Source of the DNA: Bordetella parapertussis
Lineage (GTDB): Bacteria; Pseudomonadota; Gammaproteobacteria; Burkholderiales; SG8-41
Reading direction: 5' to 3'
Length of the DNA: 64,000 bases
Assembly: GCA_945906815.1 (NCBI GenBank)
Contig: CAMDRT010000001.1
Span: forward strand, 62,001-126,000
Below are positions 1-9,636 of this stretch, piece after piece. The notes under the pieces were generated by a model. That model did no database searches. It was not told the origin of the DNA and saw only the letters and a program-made list of their open reading frames with translations. The first letter of the stretch is position 1. Every line of letters begins with the position of its first letter. The position numbers were made by a program, and so were the translations under genes.

Positions 1-1
1 C

Positions 2-2983
2 AATATCAATAGTGCGGTCGTGCTAAGTGCAAAGTCAGGTATTGGCACTACAGGAAACCCCATCCGCTACACCTACGCTGGAGCGGGTCCTGCCGGCACT
101 GCCACGGTCACGGCAACCAATGGCACCGCTAGTGGCAACATCGTGCTGTCGCAGACAACGCGAGACCTGGTTACGAGTAATCTTACGCTGACCAACAACT
201 TTGTCGGCGGCGGTATCGATATTAAGTCCGAGGTGGGATCTATCACTGTGCCGGGCAGTACGGTCTTCAAGAATGACAATGGCGCGATGACGCTGCGTGC
301 GGCAACAAATATCACGCTCGGCACCGGCACCACTGCGGGTAGCGTGACTGCCGGCACAGCGGCTAATGCGGGCGATATCCTGTTGATTGCCGATACCATG
401 GGTCTGAATGGCGTGGTCAATACGAAAGCAGGCGCCGGCACCGTTACGCTGCAGACCGCCACTGCCAACCGCAGCATCGACTTAGGTGGCGTGGATGTGG
501 CCGGGGCAGGCGGGGCGCTGGGCATAGATACCGCGGAGTTCTCCAAATTGACTGCTGCGAGCGTGGTCATCGGCAATGCGGCCACGCCCGGCAACCCGAT
601 TGTTAACGCCGCGCCTGTCACGGTACCCAAGCCGCTTACTATCCACGCCGGTGCGAACCCGATCACGCTTAGCACACAAACCACCAACGACTTCACCGGT
701 GCCGTATCGCTGAACAACAGCGGCACGAACGATGTCGCGATCAGAGACATCAACGGCTTGACGCTTGCTGTCACCTCGGTGGGCAGAATACTTGACGTTA
801 CGGCCGGTGCGCCGGGTATTACGCTGACCGGCAATGTGACGTCGGCAGGTGCACAGACTTTTATTGGCGGTACAACTCTGGCCGCAAGCGTCACGCTTAA
901 CGCGGACGCCGCCAACGCGATCAGTCTGGGCGCAGTGACCGGCGCGGGCTTTAACTTGACCACCACCGGCCTCACCACCATCGCCAGCACCGTGAGCGAC
1001 CTGGGTGCGTTGCAAGCCAACCAGACCTTGAGCACCACGGGTGCAATCGGTGCGACGAGTGTCGCGGTAACGGGGGCCACCACACTGGGCGGCAACGTCA
1101 CCACCAGCGGCGCGCAGAGCTACACCGGCGCGCTAACCCTGAACGCCACCCCCATCACACTCACCGGCACCACCCCGACCTTCAATGGCGGCACAGTGGG
1201 TGCAGGCAAAGATCTGACACTGTCGTTCAGCGGCACCACCACCATTGATGGGGCGAAGTTCACCGGCATCAACGCGCTCACCAGCAACAACGGTGGCACC
1301 ACCAACCTCACCGGCGCCATTACTACCGCCGGTGCGCAGACCTACACCGACGCGGTGACGCTCACCGGTGCCACCACACTGAATGCAGGTGCCGCCAACG
1401 GCGTGAGTCTGGGCGCAGTCACCGGCGCAGGCTTTAACTTAACCACCACTGGCCTTACCACCATCGCTAGCACCGTGAGCGACCTGGGTGCACTGATCGC
1501 CAACCAGACGCTGACCACCAGCGGCGCGCTAGGTGCGACGAGTGTTGCAGTAGCGGGTGCGGCCACACTCGGGGGCAACGTCACCACCACCGGCGCGCAG
1601 AGCTACACCGGTGCGGTCAATTTGAGTGCTCCGGTCATTATGGCCAGCTCTGCGAACGGTCAGATTCAGTTTGTGAGCACGGTCGACGGCGCGCAGGCGC
1701 TGACGGTGAACACGGGTGGGGTTACGCGCTTTGACGCGCCAGTGGGAAGCACCTCGGCATTAACGACGCTGACCACCGACGCACCGGGCACAACCATCAT
1801 CAACAGTTCCATTGGCACCACAGGCGCGATCAACTTGAATGACGCGGTAAGTGGCAACAACCTGACCCTGAACGCTGGAGCAAGTCCGATCACCCTAGCA
1901 AACCCTGCTAATGATTTTGCGGGGACTTTGACGTTGATCGGGTCGAACGCGATTGTGCAAGATGCGAGTGCACTGACGGTGGTTCTGAATACTACCGGCA
2001 GTAATAACCTGACTGCGGTCGGCGTCATCGCTGCATCCGGCACCTTCAGCAACCTCACTGCCAGTGCGACGGGTGCCGGGTCTGGCATTGCCGCGGTCTC
2101 CACCGCACCTACGTTCACGGTGACCGGGGCGACTACCAACAACGGGCCGGTGACGCTGGGCAACACTGCGGGCAATCTGCTGCTAAACGGCACTACAGCT
2201 TCCGGCACGGGTGACCTACGCACCAGCGCTAGCGGCACGCAGACACTTGCTGGCGGCACGGTAACTGCCGGCAGTTATACGCTGGGCGGCGGCGGCCTCG
2301 CACTCGCCGGCGGCACATTGAACGTGACCAACGTGTTGACCGTATCTTCAGGCGCGACGCTTAGCGGCGGCGCGGGTACGCTCAACGCGGGTACCGTGAT
2401 CATTAGCAACGGCGGCGTACTCACGCCCGGAGGTGGCACGGTAACCATCGGCACCACCAATATTCAGGCCGGTGGTACGCTCAATGGCGTCGGCACTGTT
2501 GCCGGTAATGTCATCACCGACGGTATCGTATCGCCGGGGAATTCTCCGGGTATTCTGACTATTGCCGGAAACTTCGTGCAGGGATCTGCCGGACTGCTGA
2601 ACATAGAACTGGGTGGCTTAACTCCGGGCACGGGCTTTGACCAGCTCGTAGTTACCGGCAACGCGAGTTTGAATGGCACGCTGGGTCTCCTGCAAGTGCC
2701 GCTTAGCGGATTTGTGCCGGCGCCCGGCAGCAGCTACCGCTTCCTGAGCGTTGGGGGCTCCAGCTCGGGCACATTTTCCAGTATTTTGATTCCTGCGGCC
2801 TTTGCAGGCATGGCGGTGAGCTACCAGTCGCAGTTTACCGAAGCGTTGGTGCCGGTGCCGATTAGCAATGCGCCGCAGTCCAACAACCTGATCGCCGCGA
2901 GCCAACCGATCGTCATCTATGAAGAGCGGGCTACCTTCACGGAAGAAGAACGGAAGGATATTTTTGAGCAATTGTGCAAATAG
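2..2983 (+). CDS. Two-partner-secretion exoprotein (TpsA, filamentous-haemagglutinin-like), 3' part
   Basis: Open from the first codon in frame at base 2, so the true start and the N-terminal secretion domain lie outside the window. The visible ~990 residues are a low-complexity Gly/Ala/Thr/Asn/Val beta-helix type stalk with recurrent NVTTSGAQSYTGA-like units, as in FhaB/HMW-type adhesins. Residues just before the end carry the segment typical of such proteins (VSPGNSPGILTIAGNF, then a FDQLVVTGNASLNGTL unit). The C-terminus (EERATFTEEERKDIFEQLCK) is charged and unlike the stalk. The TpsB pore gene follows on the same strand 124 bases downstream, which supports export to the cell surface by two-partner secretion. 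The ligand is unknown. Almost no Cys until the penultimate residue. A classical autotransporter is less likely because no C-terminal beta-barrel is present. Confidence 0.85.
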   Translation, partial: NINSAVVLSAKSGIGTTGNPIRYTYAGAGPAGTATVTATNGTASGNIVLSQTTRDLVTSNLTLTNNFVGGGIDIKSEVGSITVPGSTVFKNDNGAMTLRAATNITLGTGTTAGSVTAGTAANAGDILLIADTMGLNGVVNTKAGAGTVTLQTATANRSIDLGGVDVAGAGGALGIDTAEFSKLTAASVVIGNAATPGNPIVNAAPVTVPKPLTIHAGANPITLSTQTTNDFTGAVSLNNSGTNDVAIRDINGLTLAVTSVGRILDVTAGAPGITLTGNVTSAGAQTFIGGTTLAASVTLNADAANAISLGAVTGAGFNLTTTGLTTIASTVSDLGALQANQTLSTTGAIGATSVAVTGATTLGGNVTTSGAQSYTGALTLNATPITLTGTTPTFNGGTVGAGKDLTLSFSGTTTIDGAKFTGINALTSNNGGTTNLTGAITTAGAQTYTDAVTLTGATTLNAGAANGVSLGAVTGAGFNLTTTGLTTIASTVSDLGALIANQTLTTSGALGATSVAVAGAATLGGNVTTTGAQSYTGAVNLSAPVIMASSANGQIQFVSTVDGAQALTVNTGGVTRFDAPVGSTSALTTLTTDAPGTTIINSSIGTTGAINLNDAVSGNNLTLNAGASPITLANPANDFAGTLTLIGSNAIVQDASALTVVLNTTGSNNLTAVGVIAASGTFSNLTASATGAGSGIAAVSTAPTFTVTGATTNNGPVTLGNTAGNLLLNGTTASGTGDLRTSASGTQTLAGGTVTAGSYTLGGGGLALAGGTLNVTNVLTVSSGATLSGGAGTLNAGTVIISNGGVLTPGGGTVTIGTTNIQAGGTLNGVGTVAGNVITDGIVSPGNSPGILTIAGNFVQGSAGLLNIELGGLTPGTGFDQLVVTGNASLNGTLGLLQVPLSGFVPAPGSSYRFLSVGGSSSGTFSSILIPAAFAGMAVSYQSQFTEALVPVPISNAPQSNNLIAASQPIVIYEERATFTEEERKDIFEQLCK
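923..1625 (+). repeat. Internal duplication in the TpsA stalk
   Basis: Two long near-identical units, about 923-1142 and 1406-1625, lie 483 bases (161 codons) apart in the same reading frame. Both encode a segment beginning SLGAVTGAGFNLTTTG and ending at GAQSYTGA. They differ by scattered, mostly synonymous changes. This is in-frame repeat expansion of the beta-helix. Confidence 0.85.
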
Positions 2984-3107
2984 CAGACGCGTTTGCAGGG
3001 ATGGCAGAGTCTCTTTTGCTCTTTACCGATTGTTACAGTGTCGTCAGATAGTTTTAAAAAGGTTTTAAAAACCAATACCGTACGATATATTTATAACAAT
3101 CTGCTTG

Positions 3108-4745
3108 ATGTATCGGCGCTGCGAGAACAGTAAAATTCACGCTAAGCACAAAAAACTTTCCAGCATCGGAGCCAGCCTCTGCGTACTCGCACTGTCTGCG
3201 GCGCTGACGCACGCACAGCAGCCCGTGCCGCAGGTCGTCGAAGGCCCTACGTTCGAAATCAAGCGCTATGAGTTGTCGGGCAACACGCTGCTCTCCAGCG
3301 AGCGCATACAGAGCATTATTTCCCCCTATGTCGGCGCGCGGCGTACTCTGGCCGACGTGCAACGCGCGCAGGCTGCCATAGAAGAGGCCTATCGTGCCCT
3401 AGGCTACGGTGCGGTGCAGGTGACTTTGCCGGAGCAAAACATTACCACCGGCAGCATTCAGTTTCGCATTGTGCAGCCCAAAGTCGGCAAAGTAGTACTG
3501 GATGGCAACAAGCACTTTTCCAATGCAAACATAAGGGCCAGCCTGCCTGAGATACAGGAGGGGCAGGTCCCGAATTCGCGCGATGTCGCGCGTAATTTGC
3601 AAATAACCGCTGAGCATCCGACCAAAAAAACCACGGTGCTGTTGCGTTCGTCTGAAAACCCCGAAACCATCGACGTCAACATCAAGGTGGACGACGAGCG
3701 TCCCTGGCGTTTTGTGTTTTCCCTCGACAACACCGGCAACGGCGACACTGGCTATTTGCGCTCCGGCATTGGCTTTCAGCATACCAACTTGTTTAACCGC
3801 GACCATGCACTTTCGCTGCAATACATTACCTCGCCATCGCACCCCAACAAGGTCAGCATCTATGGTTTAGGTTATCGAGCGCCGGTCTACCGTCTGAACA
3901 GTTCGTTTGATTTCTTCGCCGGCTACTCGGACGTGAATTCTGGCGTGGTGCAGGGCTTGTTTAATGTGGCGGGCAGCGGCTCTATTTTTGGTGCCAAGTG
4001 GAACTACTATCTTCCCAAGTTGGGTCGAATAGACCAGAAGTTGTCGCTGGGCATAGATTACCGCGCATTCCACAATGACGTTACCTTCGGCGCCGGAGGT
4101 GCGGGGTTGGTGCCCGATATCACTATACGCCCGGTAAGCCTGACGTATAACGGGACGTATCGCGATACTTCGTCGGAACTAACCTTCAATCTCGGCATTT
4201 CGGCGAATGTGCCTGGCGGCAACGATGGAACAGCAGCGGATTTCGCACGTTCACGCGCCAACGCAACGGACCGCTACGTGATTTACCGCGCGGGTTTCGG
4301 CTACCAGACGACGTTTGCCAAAGACTGGCAGGCGCGCGCGGCGGTCAGCGGTCAGTACACGCGTAATGCACTGGTTTCAGGCGAGCAATTTGGCGTCGGT
4401 GGCCCGGATTCACTGCGCGGATTCCTGGTGCGTGAAGTCAGTAATGACAAAGGTGTGGTCACTCAGTTCGAATGCTACACGCCAGAACTCGCGTCGCTGG
4501 CAGGTCTGCCGAGCGCAATTCGCATGCGCATGGCGGGCTTCTATGAATATGGGCAGGTTTGGCGTAATCAAGCGTTGCCCGGCGAGACCACGAACCAGTC
4601 CGTGTCGGATGTCGGCGTGGGTTTACGTTTGAACTATGGCAAGAGCCTGAGCCTGCGCTTTGATGTCGCCAACATACTCAGTGGCGGCGGCACGCGCCAG
4701 CGCGGCGACAATCGTGTGTCAGCAGGTATGGTGTTGGTGTTCTGA
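3108..4745 (+). CDS. TpsB outer-membrane transporter (ShlB/FhaC/HecB family)
   Basis: Outer-membrane pore that exports the TpsA protein encoded just upstream. About 545 residues, usual for the family. A basic N-terminus and hydrophobic stretch ending in ALTHAQQ is a signal peptide. Two POTRA-like domains follow (about 45-120, starting [11 protein letters not shown], and about 125-200, containing [10 protein letters not shown]), then a 16-strand-type barrel. The loop-6 signature appears as [11 protein letters not shown], matching the conserved (V/I/L)RG(Y/F) tetrad. The protein ends in Phe, as outer-membrane barrels do. A TTG codon sits directly before the chosen ATG and could also start translation. 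No terminator is seen between the two genes, so co-transcription with tpsA is likely. Confidence 0.92.
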   Translation: MYRRCENSKIHAKHKKLSSIGASLCVLALSAALTHAQQPVPQVVEGPTFEIKRYELSGNTLLSSERIQSIISPYVGARRTLADVQRAQAAIEEAYRALGYGAVQVTLPEQNITTGSIQFRIVQPKVGKVVLDGNKHFSNANIRASLPEIQEGQVPNSRDVARNLQITAEHPTKKTTVLLRSSENPETIDVNIKVDDERPWRFVFSLDNTGNGDTGYLRSGIGFQHTNLFNRDHALSLQYITSPSHPNKVSIYGLGYRAPVYRLNSSFDFFAGYSDVNSGVVQGLFNVAGSGSIFGAKWNYYLPKLGRIDQKLSLGIDYRAFHNDVTFGAGGAGLVPDITIRPVSLTYNGTYRDTSSELTFNLGISANVPGGNDGTAADFARSRANATDRYVIYRAGFGYQTTFAKDWQARAAVSGQYTRNALVSGEQFGVGGPDSLRGFLVREVSNDKGVVTQFECYTPELASLAGLPSAIRMRMAGFYEYGQVWRNQALPGETTNQSVSDVGVGLRLNYGKSLSLRFDVANILSGGGTRQRGDNRVSAGMVLVF

Positions 4746-4780
4746 GCGGTTGCGCTGCGAACCGTGCTGCCGAACCATGG

Positions 4781-4789
4781 TGATATAAT
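4781..4789 (+). promoter_or_regulatory. Extended -10 promoter of tRNA-Pro
   Basis: TGATATAAT, a perfect TATAAT with the extended TGn motif, ends eight bases before the mature tRNA 5' end. No good -35 box is seen at the expected spacing, which the extended -10 can compensate. Confidence 0.7.
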
Positions 4790-4797
4790 CCCAGCAT

Positions 4798-4874
<77 letters not shown>

Positions 4875-4883
4875 GTAAAATCA

Positions 4884-4920
4884 ATGACCTACGCAAGTTT
4901 TGCGTAGGTCATTTTTGTTT
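4884..4920 (+). terminator. Rho-independent terminator after tRNA-Pro
   Basis: Perfect 13-bp stem (4884-4896 with 4900-4912), three-base loop GTT, followed by a T-rich tail to 4920. It starts ten bases after the tRNA CCA end. Confidence 0.93.
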
Positions 4921-4997
4921 CAGAGACACCGTTGGCGCGTTGTGCGTGTCCCATCTTAAGTACTCGCCATGCGCAGACTTAACGAGGAGTGAATATC

Positions 4998-5774
4998 ATG
5001 ACAGGGAACGTCGCAATCATTACCGGGTCGGGTTCCGGCATCGGCGCTGCGAGCGCAGTGCTGCTCGCACGTCACGGCTGGAACGTTGTTATCAACTACG
5101 CGAACCGCATCGACAGCGCGCAAGCAGTGGCGAAGGCCTGCGAGGAACACGGCGGGCAGACCCTGCTGTGCAAGGCCAATGTCGCTGAGGACGCGGATTG
5201 CCGGCGCATGGCCGCGGAGGCCATGGCGCGGTGGGGGCGCATCGACGCGCTGGTCAACTCGGCGGGCACCACGCGCTTTGCCGACCACGCCGATCTCGAA
5301 GCGCTGAGTGGCGACGATTTCCTCGAGGTCTACCGCGTCAACGTGGTGGGACCGTGGCAGATGGTGCGCGCCGTGGCGCCACACATGAAACAGGCAGGCC
5401 GCGGTGCGATCGTCAACATCTCCTCGGGCGCTGGCATTCGCGGCACCGGCAGTTCGGTGGCCTATGCGACCTCGAAGGCGGCGCTCAACGCGATGACGCT
5501 GTCGTTCGCGCGCAACCTAGGCCCGGAGATTCGCGCCAACGTGGTGTGCCCGTCGATGGTGACTGGCCGCTGGCACCTCGAACACCTGGGCGAGGAAAAG
5601 TACGAGGCGCAGTTCACCCGTGCAGCCAACGACACGCCGCTCAAGCGTCGGATTAATCCCGAGGATGTTGCGTCCGCAGTGGTGTGGCTGATCGAGGGTG
5701 CGGATGCCGTAACCGGTCAGGTGCTGGTGGTGGATGCAGGCGCTTCACTCGGCGCGCCGGTGCGGAGAAAATAA
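4998..5774 (+). CDS. SDR family NAD(P)-dependent oxidoreductase
   Basis: Classical short-chain dehydrogenase/reductase of 258 residues. The cofactor loop TGSGSGIG is at residues 9-16, NSAG at 87-90, the structural Asn in RVNVVGP near 115, the catalytic Ser at 142/143, and YATSK gives Tyr156 and Lys160. The ATG at 4998 is chosen over the in-frame GTG at 4989 because GAGGAG (4984-4989) sits eight bases before it. An early Asn rather than Asp follows the second beta strand (VINYANR), compatible with NADP preference. Substrate unknown. It heads a same-strand run of five genes (SDR, monooxygenase, Nudix, binding protein, selenoprotein), although 148 bases separate it from the monooxygenase gene. 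Confidence 0.93.
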   Translation: MTGNVAIITGSGSGIGAASAVLLARHGWNVVINYANRIDSAQAVAKACEEHGGQTLLCKANVAEDADCRRMAAEAMARWGRIDALVNSAGTTRFADHADLEALSGDDFLEVYRVNVVGPWQMVRAVAPHMKQAGRGAIVNISSGAGIRGTGSSVAYATSKAALNAMTLSFARNLGPEIRANVVCPSMVTGRWHLEHLGEEKYEAQFTRAANDTPLKRRINPEDVASAVVWLIEGADAVTGQVLVVDAGASLGAPVRRK

Positions 5775-5922
5775 CAGCACACATTGCGGACGTGCTGTCG
5801 TGGCCATGGAAGATGCCCGTGCAGCGTTCCAGGTCACGCACAGTTTTGCAGGGAACCTGTGCTAGCATCTCCAAACAGATCGCGCCCGTAGATACCATAG
5901 TCGGCCTATAGAGGACCAAATA

Positions 5923-7701
5923 ATGGACAACGCAAATCCACCCGTTTTGGAGAGAACTGCAGCCCAGTCCGAGATGGCGATAGTCGCGCAATGGCTAGTG
6001 CAGCTCGATGCAGCGTTGCAGAGTGGAAACCGGGCATCTGTCGAGTCGCTCTTCGCGCACGACGGGCACTGGCGCGATCTGCTGGCGTTTACCTGGTCGA
6101 TCACGCCGCGCCAGGGTGCTCAAGACATTGCCGCATTGATGCTGACGCAGCAGGTAGCCACTCAGGCACGCGGATTCGCCGTAGCGCAAGGACGCACGCC
6201 CCCTCGTCGTGTGCAGCGCGCGGGGTTCGATGTCATCGAGGGCATCTTTCAATTCGAGACCGAAGTCGGACGCGGCTTTGGTGTGTTGAGGCTGTTGGCC
6301 AGTGAGCCTACAAAAGCGTTTCAGCTCATGACCAGCCTGCACGAGCTGAAAGGTTTCGAGGAAACCATCGGCAAGCGCTGCCCTAGCGGCGAGGCTTTTT
6401 CGCGCAACTTCGGCGGCACCAACTGGAAAGAACAGCGCGAGGCCATCCAGGCGTATAGCGATCGCGAACCCGTGGTGCTTATCGTTGGCGGCGGCCAGGG
6501 CGGACTGTCACTCGCGGCCACACTCGGGCGCATTGGCGTCGACACGCTGGTCGTTGATAAATTCGAGCGCGTCGGCGATTGCTGGCGCCAGCGCTATCAC
6601 TCGCTGGCGCTGCACAACGACACCCAACTCAACCACCTGCCCTACATGCCGTTCCCGCCGTCGTGGCCCACCTATCTGCCCAAGGACATGGTGGGCGACT
6701 GGTTCGAGGCCTATGCGTGGGCGATGGAGATCAATTTCTGGACCAGCACGGAATTCGTGCGCGGGGTGTACGACGAAGCTGCCGGCATCTGGAACGCGGT
6801 AGTTCGCCGCGGCGATGGCACAGAGCGCACGCTGCATCCTCGGCACCTGGTCTTCGCCAACGGACTGGTGGGCTCACCGCACATGCCGGAATTGCCCGGG
6901 CTCAAGGATTTCAAAGGCGATGCGATGCACACCGCCGCGTTCACCAACGGCGCCAACTGGCGCGGCAAGCAGGCACTGGTCATCGGCACCGGGACCAGCG
7001 GCCACGATGTCGCGCAGGATCTGCACGCCAACGGCTGCGAAACCACCATCGTGCAGCGCGGATCGACCATGGTTCTGAGCATCGATCCCTCGGCGAAGCT
7101 GACCTATGGCATCTACAGCGGCATTCCCATCGAAGATGGCGATCTGCTGGCCAGCACCAACACCAAGCCGATGGTGAAGAAGAACCTCCAGACCATCACC
7201 AAGCGCATGGTGGAATATGACAAAAAGCTCATTGATGGCCTGATTGCGCGCGGTTTCAAGTTCGACGACGGTGAGGACGGTGCCGGCCACCAGTGGAAAG
7301 TGCGTACGCGCTATGGCGGCTACTACCTGGACGGCGGCTGCTCGCAGCTCATCATCGACGGCGAGATCGGCCTGCTGCAATACGATCAGATCGAGCGTTT
7401 TGTAGAAAACGGCGCATTGCTCAAGGATGGGTCGGTCAAGCCGGCGGATCTCATCGTGCTGGCGACGGGTTTTCTGCCGCAGGAAGTGGTGGTCACGAAG
7501 CTCCTGGGAGTAGCCGTCGGGAAGAAGGTCGGCCAGATCTGGGGTTTCGGCGCAGACGGGGAAATGAGTAATATGTGGAAACGCACGCCGCAACGCGGCT
7601 TGTGGTTTGCGGGCGGCGGTTTTAACAACTGCCGCACCTACTCGCGCTATGTGGCCATACAGATCAAGGCGATGGAAGAAGGGCTTTTGCCGCAGCAGTA
7701 A
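5923..7701 (+). CDS. Flavin-containing monooxygenase with N-terminal SnoaL/NTF2-like domain
   Basis: 592 residues. The FAD-binding GGGQGG is at 189-194, the second dinucleotide fold GTGTSGHD is near 353-360, a Baeyer-Villiger/FMO-like fingerprint reads FKGDAMHTAAF, and LATGF lies near 513. This supports an NAD(P)H- and FAD-dependent monooxygenase of the class B group. The first ~165 residues do not belong to the flavin fold. Their pattern (a long helix, then HDGHWRDLLAFTW) resembles the SnoaL/NTF2-like fold, so the protein looks like a fusion. GAGGA lies upstream of the ATG. The Nudix gene follows after 13 bases, so the two are probably co-transcribed. Substrate cannot be told: oxidation of a ketone, amine or sulfur compound are all possible. 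Confidence 0.9.
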   Translation: MDNANPPVLERTAAQSEMAIVAQWLVQLDAALQSGNRASVESLFAHDGHWRDLLAFTWSITPRQGAQDIAALMLTQQVATQARGFAVAQGRTPPRRVQRAGFDVIEGIFQFETEVGRGFGVLRLLASEPTKAFQLMTSLHELKGFEETIGKRCPSGEAFSRNFGGTNWKEQREAIQAYSDREPVVLIVGGGQGGLSLAATLGRIGVDTLVVDKFERVGDCWRQRYHSLALHNDTQLNHLPYMPFPPSWPTYLPKDMVGDWFEAYAWAMEINFWTSTEFVRGVYDEAAGIWNAVVRRGDGTERTLHPRHLVFANGLVGSPHMPELPGLKDFKGDAMHTAAFTNGANWRGKQALVIGTGTSGHDVAQDLHANGCETTIVQRGSTMVLSIDPSAKLTYGIYSGIPIEDGDLLASTNTKPMVKKNLQTITKRMVEYDKKLIDGLIARGFKFDDGEDGAGHQWKVRTRYGGYYLDGGCSQLIIDGEIGLLQYDQIERFVENGALLKDGSVKPADLIVLATGFLPQEVVVTKLLGVAVGKKVGQIWGFGADGEMSNMWKRTPQRGLWFAGGGFNNCRTYSRYVAIQIKAMEEGLLPQQ

Positions 7702-7714
7702 GCGCTTGGGACCC

Positions 7715-8569
7715 ATGGCACACAATGTGATTGCGAACCCGCCCATGCCACGTAAGGCGGCAACGGTGATGTTGTTGCGTGATGGCGATGACGGCATGGA
7801 GGTATTCATGATCGTGCGTCATCAAAACAGTGATGTGCATGCGGGTGCGCTGGTGTTTCCGGGTGGCCGGGTGGACGACGAGGATTACGAACTCGCGGCC
7901 AATGCGGCGGTGTTCCCGCCGCTTAGCGGTGTGGACGCTGGCATGGCGGCATTGCGTGTGGCTGCCGTGCGCGAGACCTTCGAGGAATGCGGCGTGCTGC
8001 TTGCGCGCGCGCGCGGAGCAGAGGCTTTGGTCAGTGCCACACGCCTGCGTGACATCGAGGCTGCCCATCGCACCGCGATGGCCTGCGGCGAGCGGACTTT
8101 TGGCGCCATCCTTGCCGCGGAGAACCTGGTCATCGCGTCGGAAACGATGATTTACTTTGCGAATTGGATTACGCCGGAGCGCTCCTCCAAGCGTTTCGAC
8201 ACGCATTTTTTTGTTGCCGCCGCGCCGCCGGACCAAGTTGCCCTGCATGACGGCTACGAGGCGGTGGATTCGGTGTGGGTTACGCCGGCGGCGGCACTGG
8301 AACGCGCCAGTACGGGCATCTACCAGTTGCGCTTCCCCACGCAGATGAATCTGCAGAAGGTTGGCCGCCACACCTTGTCGGCGGCGGCGATGGACGCCGC
8401 GCGGGCAAGCCGGGTAGTCACCGTGATGTCGAAACAGGAGAAAAGCAGCGACGGCAGGCGCGTACTGCGAATTCCGCTGGAAGCCGGCTACGGCGGCGAG
8501 CTGTTTGATTCTGAATACCTCGATAATGCGCGCGACGGAATACCGCTGACTGAAAAAAGCAGAGCATAG
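7715..8569 (+). CDS. Nudix hydrolase (NUDT19-like)
   Basis: 284 residues, probably cleaving a nucleoside-diphosphate-linked compound such as a CoA derivative. The Nudix box is split: GGRVDDED begins near residue 49, while the RETFEECG helix lies near 86-93, an insertion of about 20 residues as in the NUDT19/NUDT7-like CoA pyrophosphatase group. The start is set at the ATG at 7715 (MAHNVIANPP) because the longer frame would run back into the monooxygenase gene. The stop codon overlaps the GTG from which the next frame could start. CoA diphosphatase activity is inference from the insertion alone. Confidence 0.85.
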   Translation: MAHNVIANPPMPRKAATVMLLRDGDDGMEVFMIVRHQNSDVHAGALVFPGGRVDDEDYELAANAAVFPPLSGVDAGMAALRVAAVRETFEECGVLLARARGAEALVSATRLRDIEAAHRTAMACGERTFGAILAAENLVIASETMIYFANWITPERSSKRFDTHFFVAAAPPDQVALHDGYEAVDSVWVTPAAALERASTGIYQLRFPTQMNLQKVGRHTLSAAAMDAARASRVVTVMSKQEKSSDGRRVLRIPLEAGYGGELFDSEYLDNARDGIPLTEKSRA

Positions 8570-8577
8570 TGGCCAGG

Positions 8578-9531
8578 ATGCGCGTTTCGCTCATCGGCGA
8601 GTTCTACGATTGCGTCCAACCATTATTCGACCAGACCCTACAGCCCGAAGGCATGGCGCTTGTCGTTACGCGCTCCCCTTCGCCCGAGGCCATGCGCAGG
8701 CAGCTGACGGGCTGGGAATTCGACATTTGTGAGATGGCCTTCGGCGCCTACCTGATCGCGAGGGCGCAAGGCGCCGACGTCACGGCGATCCCGGTATTTC
8801 CGCGGCGAGCGTTCTTTCACACCCATTTCGCGTGTCATGCGCAGAGTCGGATCGATGGCCCGCTCGACCTTGCCAACAAGCGCATAGGCGTTGCCGAGTA
8901 CGTGCAATCCGCGACACTGTGGGCGCGCGGAATCCTCGAACAGGATTTTGGATTGGACCCCGCCAAGGTGCAGTGGTACGTCGAGCGCGCCGGTGCGGGC
9001 AGCACCGGCGAGGTGCTGGGATTCACGCCCCCTCACGCTATCGCCGTGCAGCAGACGCCCGGAGGCAAAAGTCTGCTCGCGATGCTGGCCGCTAGAGAAC
9101 TCGACGTGGCCCTGGTCGGCGCAAACCCGCAGACGCGAACGGACAATGCCCTGCGCCCGCTCTTCGGTGACGCCGTCGCCGAAGGCAAGCGTTTTTACGA
9201 TACCCACGGCTATATTCCCGCGAACCACGTGTATATGGTGCGTGGCACCCTTGCGCGCGAGCACCCGGCACTGGTCGCCAATCTTTACCGGGCGTTCCGT
9301 GAATCAAAGAACGTCGCTCAACAGTCGCTGCCGCGCGAACGAGCGCAGGCCCTCTTGTTCGGAAACGAACAGCTTGCGAGCCTATGCGCAGCGTGCGTTG
9401 GCGATCCCTTTGCCTATGGCATCGGCCCCAATCGGAAGATGCTGGAGACCGTCGTTCGCTTGTGTCACCAGCAAGGGCTTATCCGCGACCAACCCTCTGT
9501 CGAGCAACTTTTCGTGCCCGCGACAGATTGA
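8578..9531 (+). CDS. NMT1-like periplasmic-binding-fold protein (4,5-dihydroxyphthalate decarboxylase-like)
   Basis: 317 residues with the two-lobe binding-protein pattern of the NMT1/SsuA-like group. The closest remembered relatives are those labelled 4,5-dihydroxyphthalate decarboxylase, with elements such as FDICEMAFGAYLIARA, PVFPRRAFFHT and RIGVAEYVQSATLWARG. There is no signal peptide, so the protein is probably cytoplasmic, which favours an enzyme or sensor over an ABC-transporter binding protein. The start could be the GTG at 8569, which overlaps the Nudix stop, or the ATG at 8578 chosen here (MRVSLIGEFYD). The selenoprotein gene begins 105 bases downstream on the same strand. The decarboxylase label rests on similarity only. 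Confidence 0.75.
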   Translation: MRVSLIGEFYDCVQPLFDQTLQPEGMALVVTRSPSPEAMRRQLTGWEFDICEMAFGAYLIARAQGADVTAIPVFPRRAFFHTHFACHAQSRIDGPLDLANKRIGVAEYVQSATLWARGILEQDFGLDPAKVQWYVERAGAGSTGEVLGFTPPHAIAVQQTPGGKSLLAMLAARELDVALVGANPQTRTDNALRPLFGDAVAEGKRFYDTHGYIPANHVYMVRGTLAREHPALVANLYRAFRESKNVAQQSLPRERAQALLFGNEQLASLCAACVGDPFAYGIGPNRKMLETVVRLCHQQGLIRDQPSVEQLFVPATD

Positions 9532-9636
9532 TCGTCGCCTGCATCCGGGCGCCACTCTCGAACTGGGCACACGTCGTCAAGGCGGCAAACATCAAGCCCG
9601 GCCAGGGCCCATGCAGGACACAGCAAGGAGGAATCG

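Noticed and set aside
73-1104. 343-codon minus-strand frame over the TpsA repeat region
   Set aside because: Low-complexity Val/Pro/Ala composition from the repeat DNA of the other strand; no start signals or motifs.
6874-7809. 311-codon minus-strand frame over the monooxygenase
   Set aside because: Shadow of a well-supported flavin monooxygenase; no domain seen.
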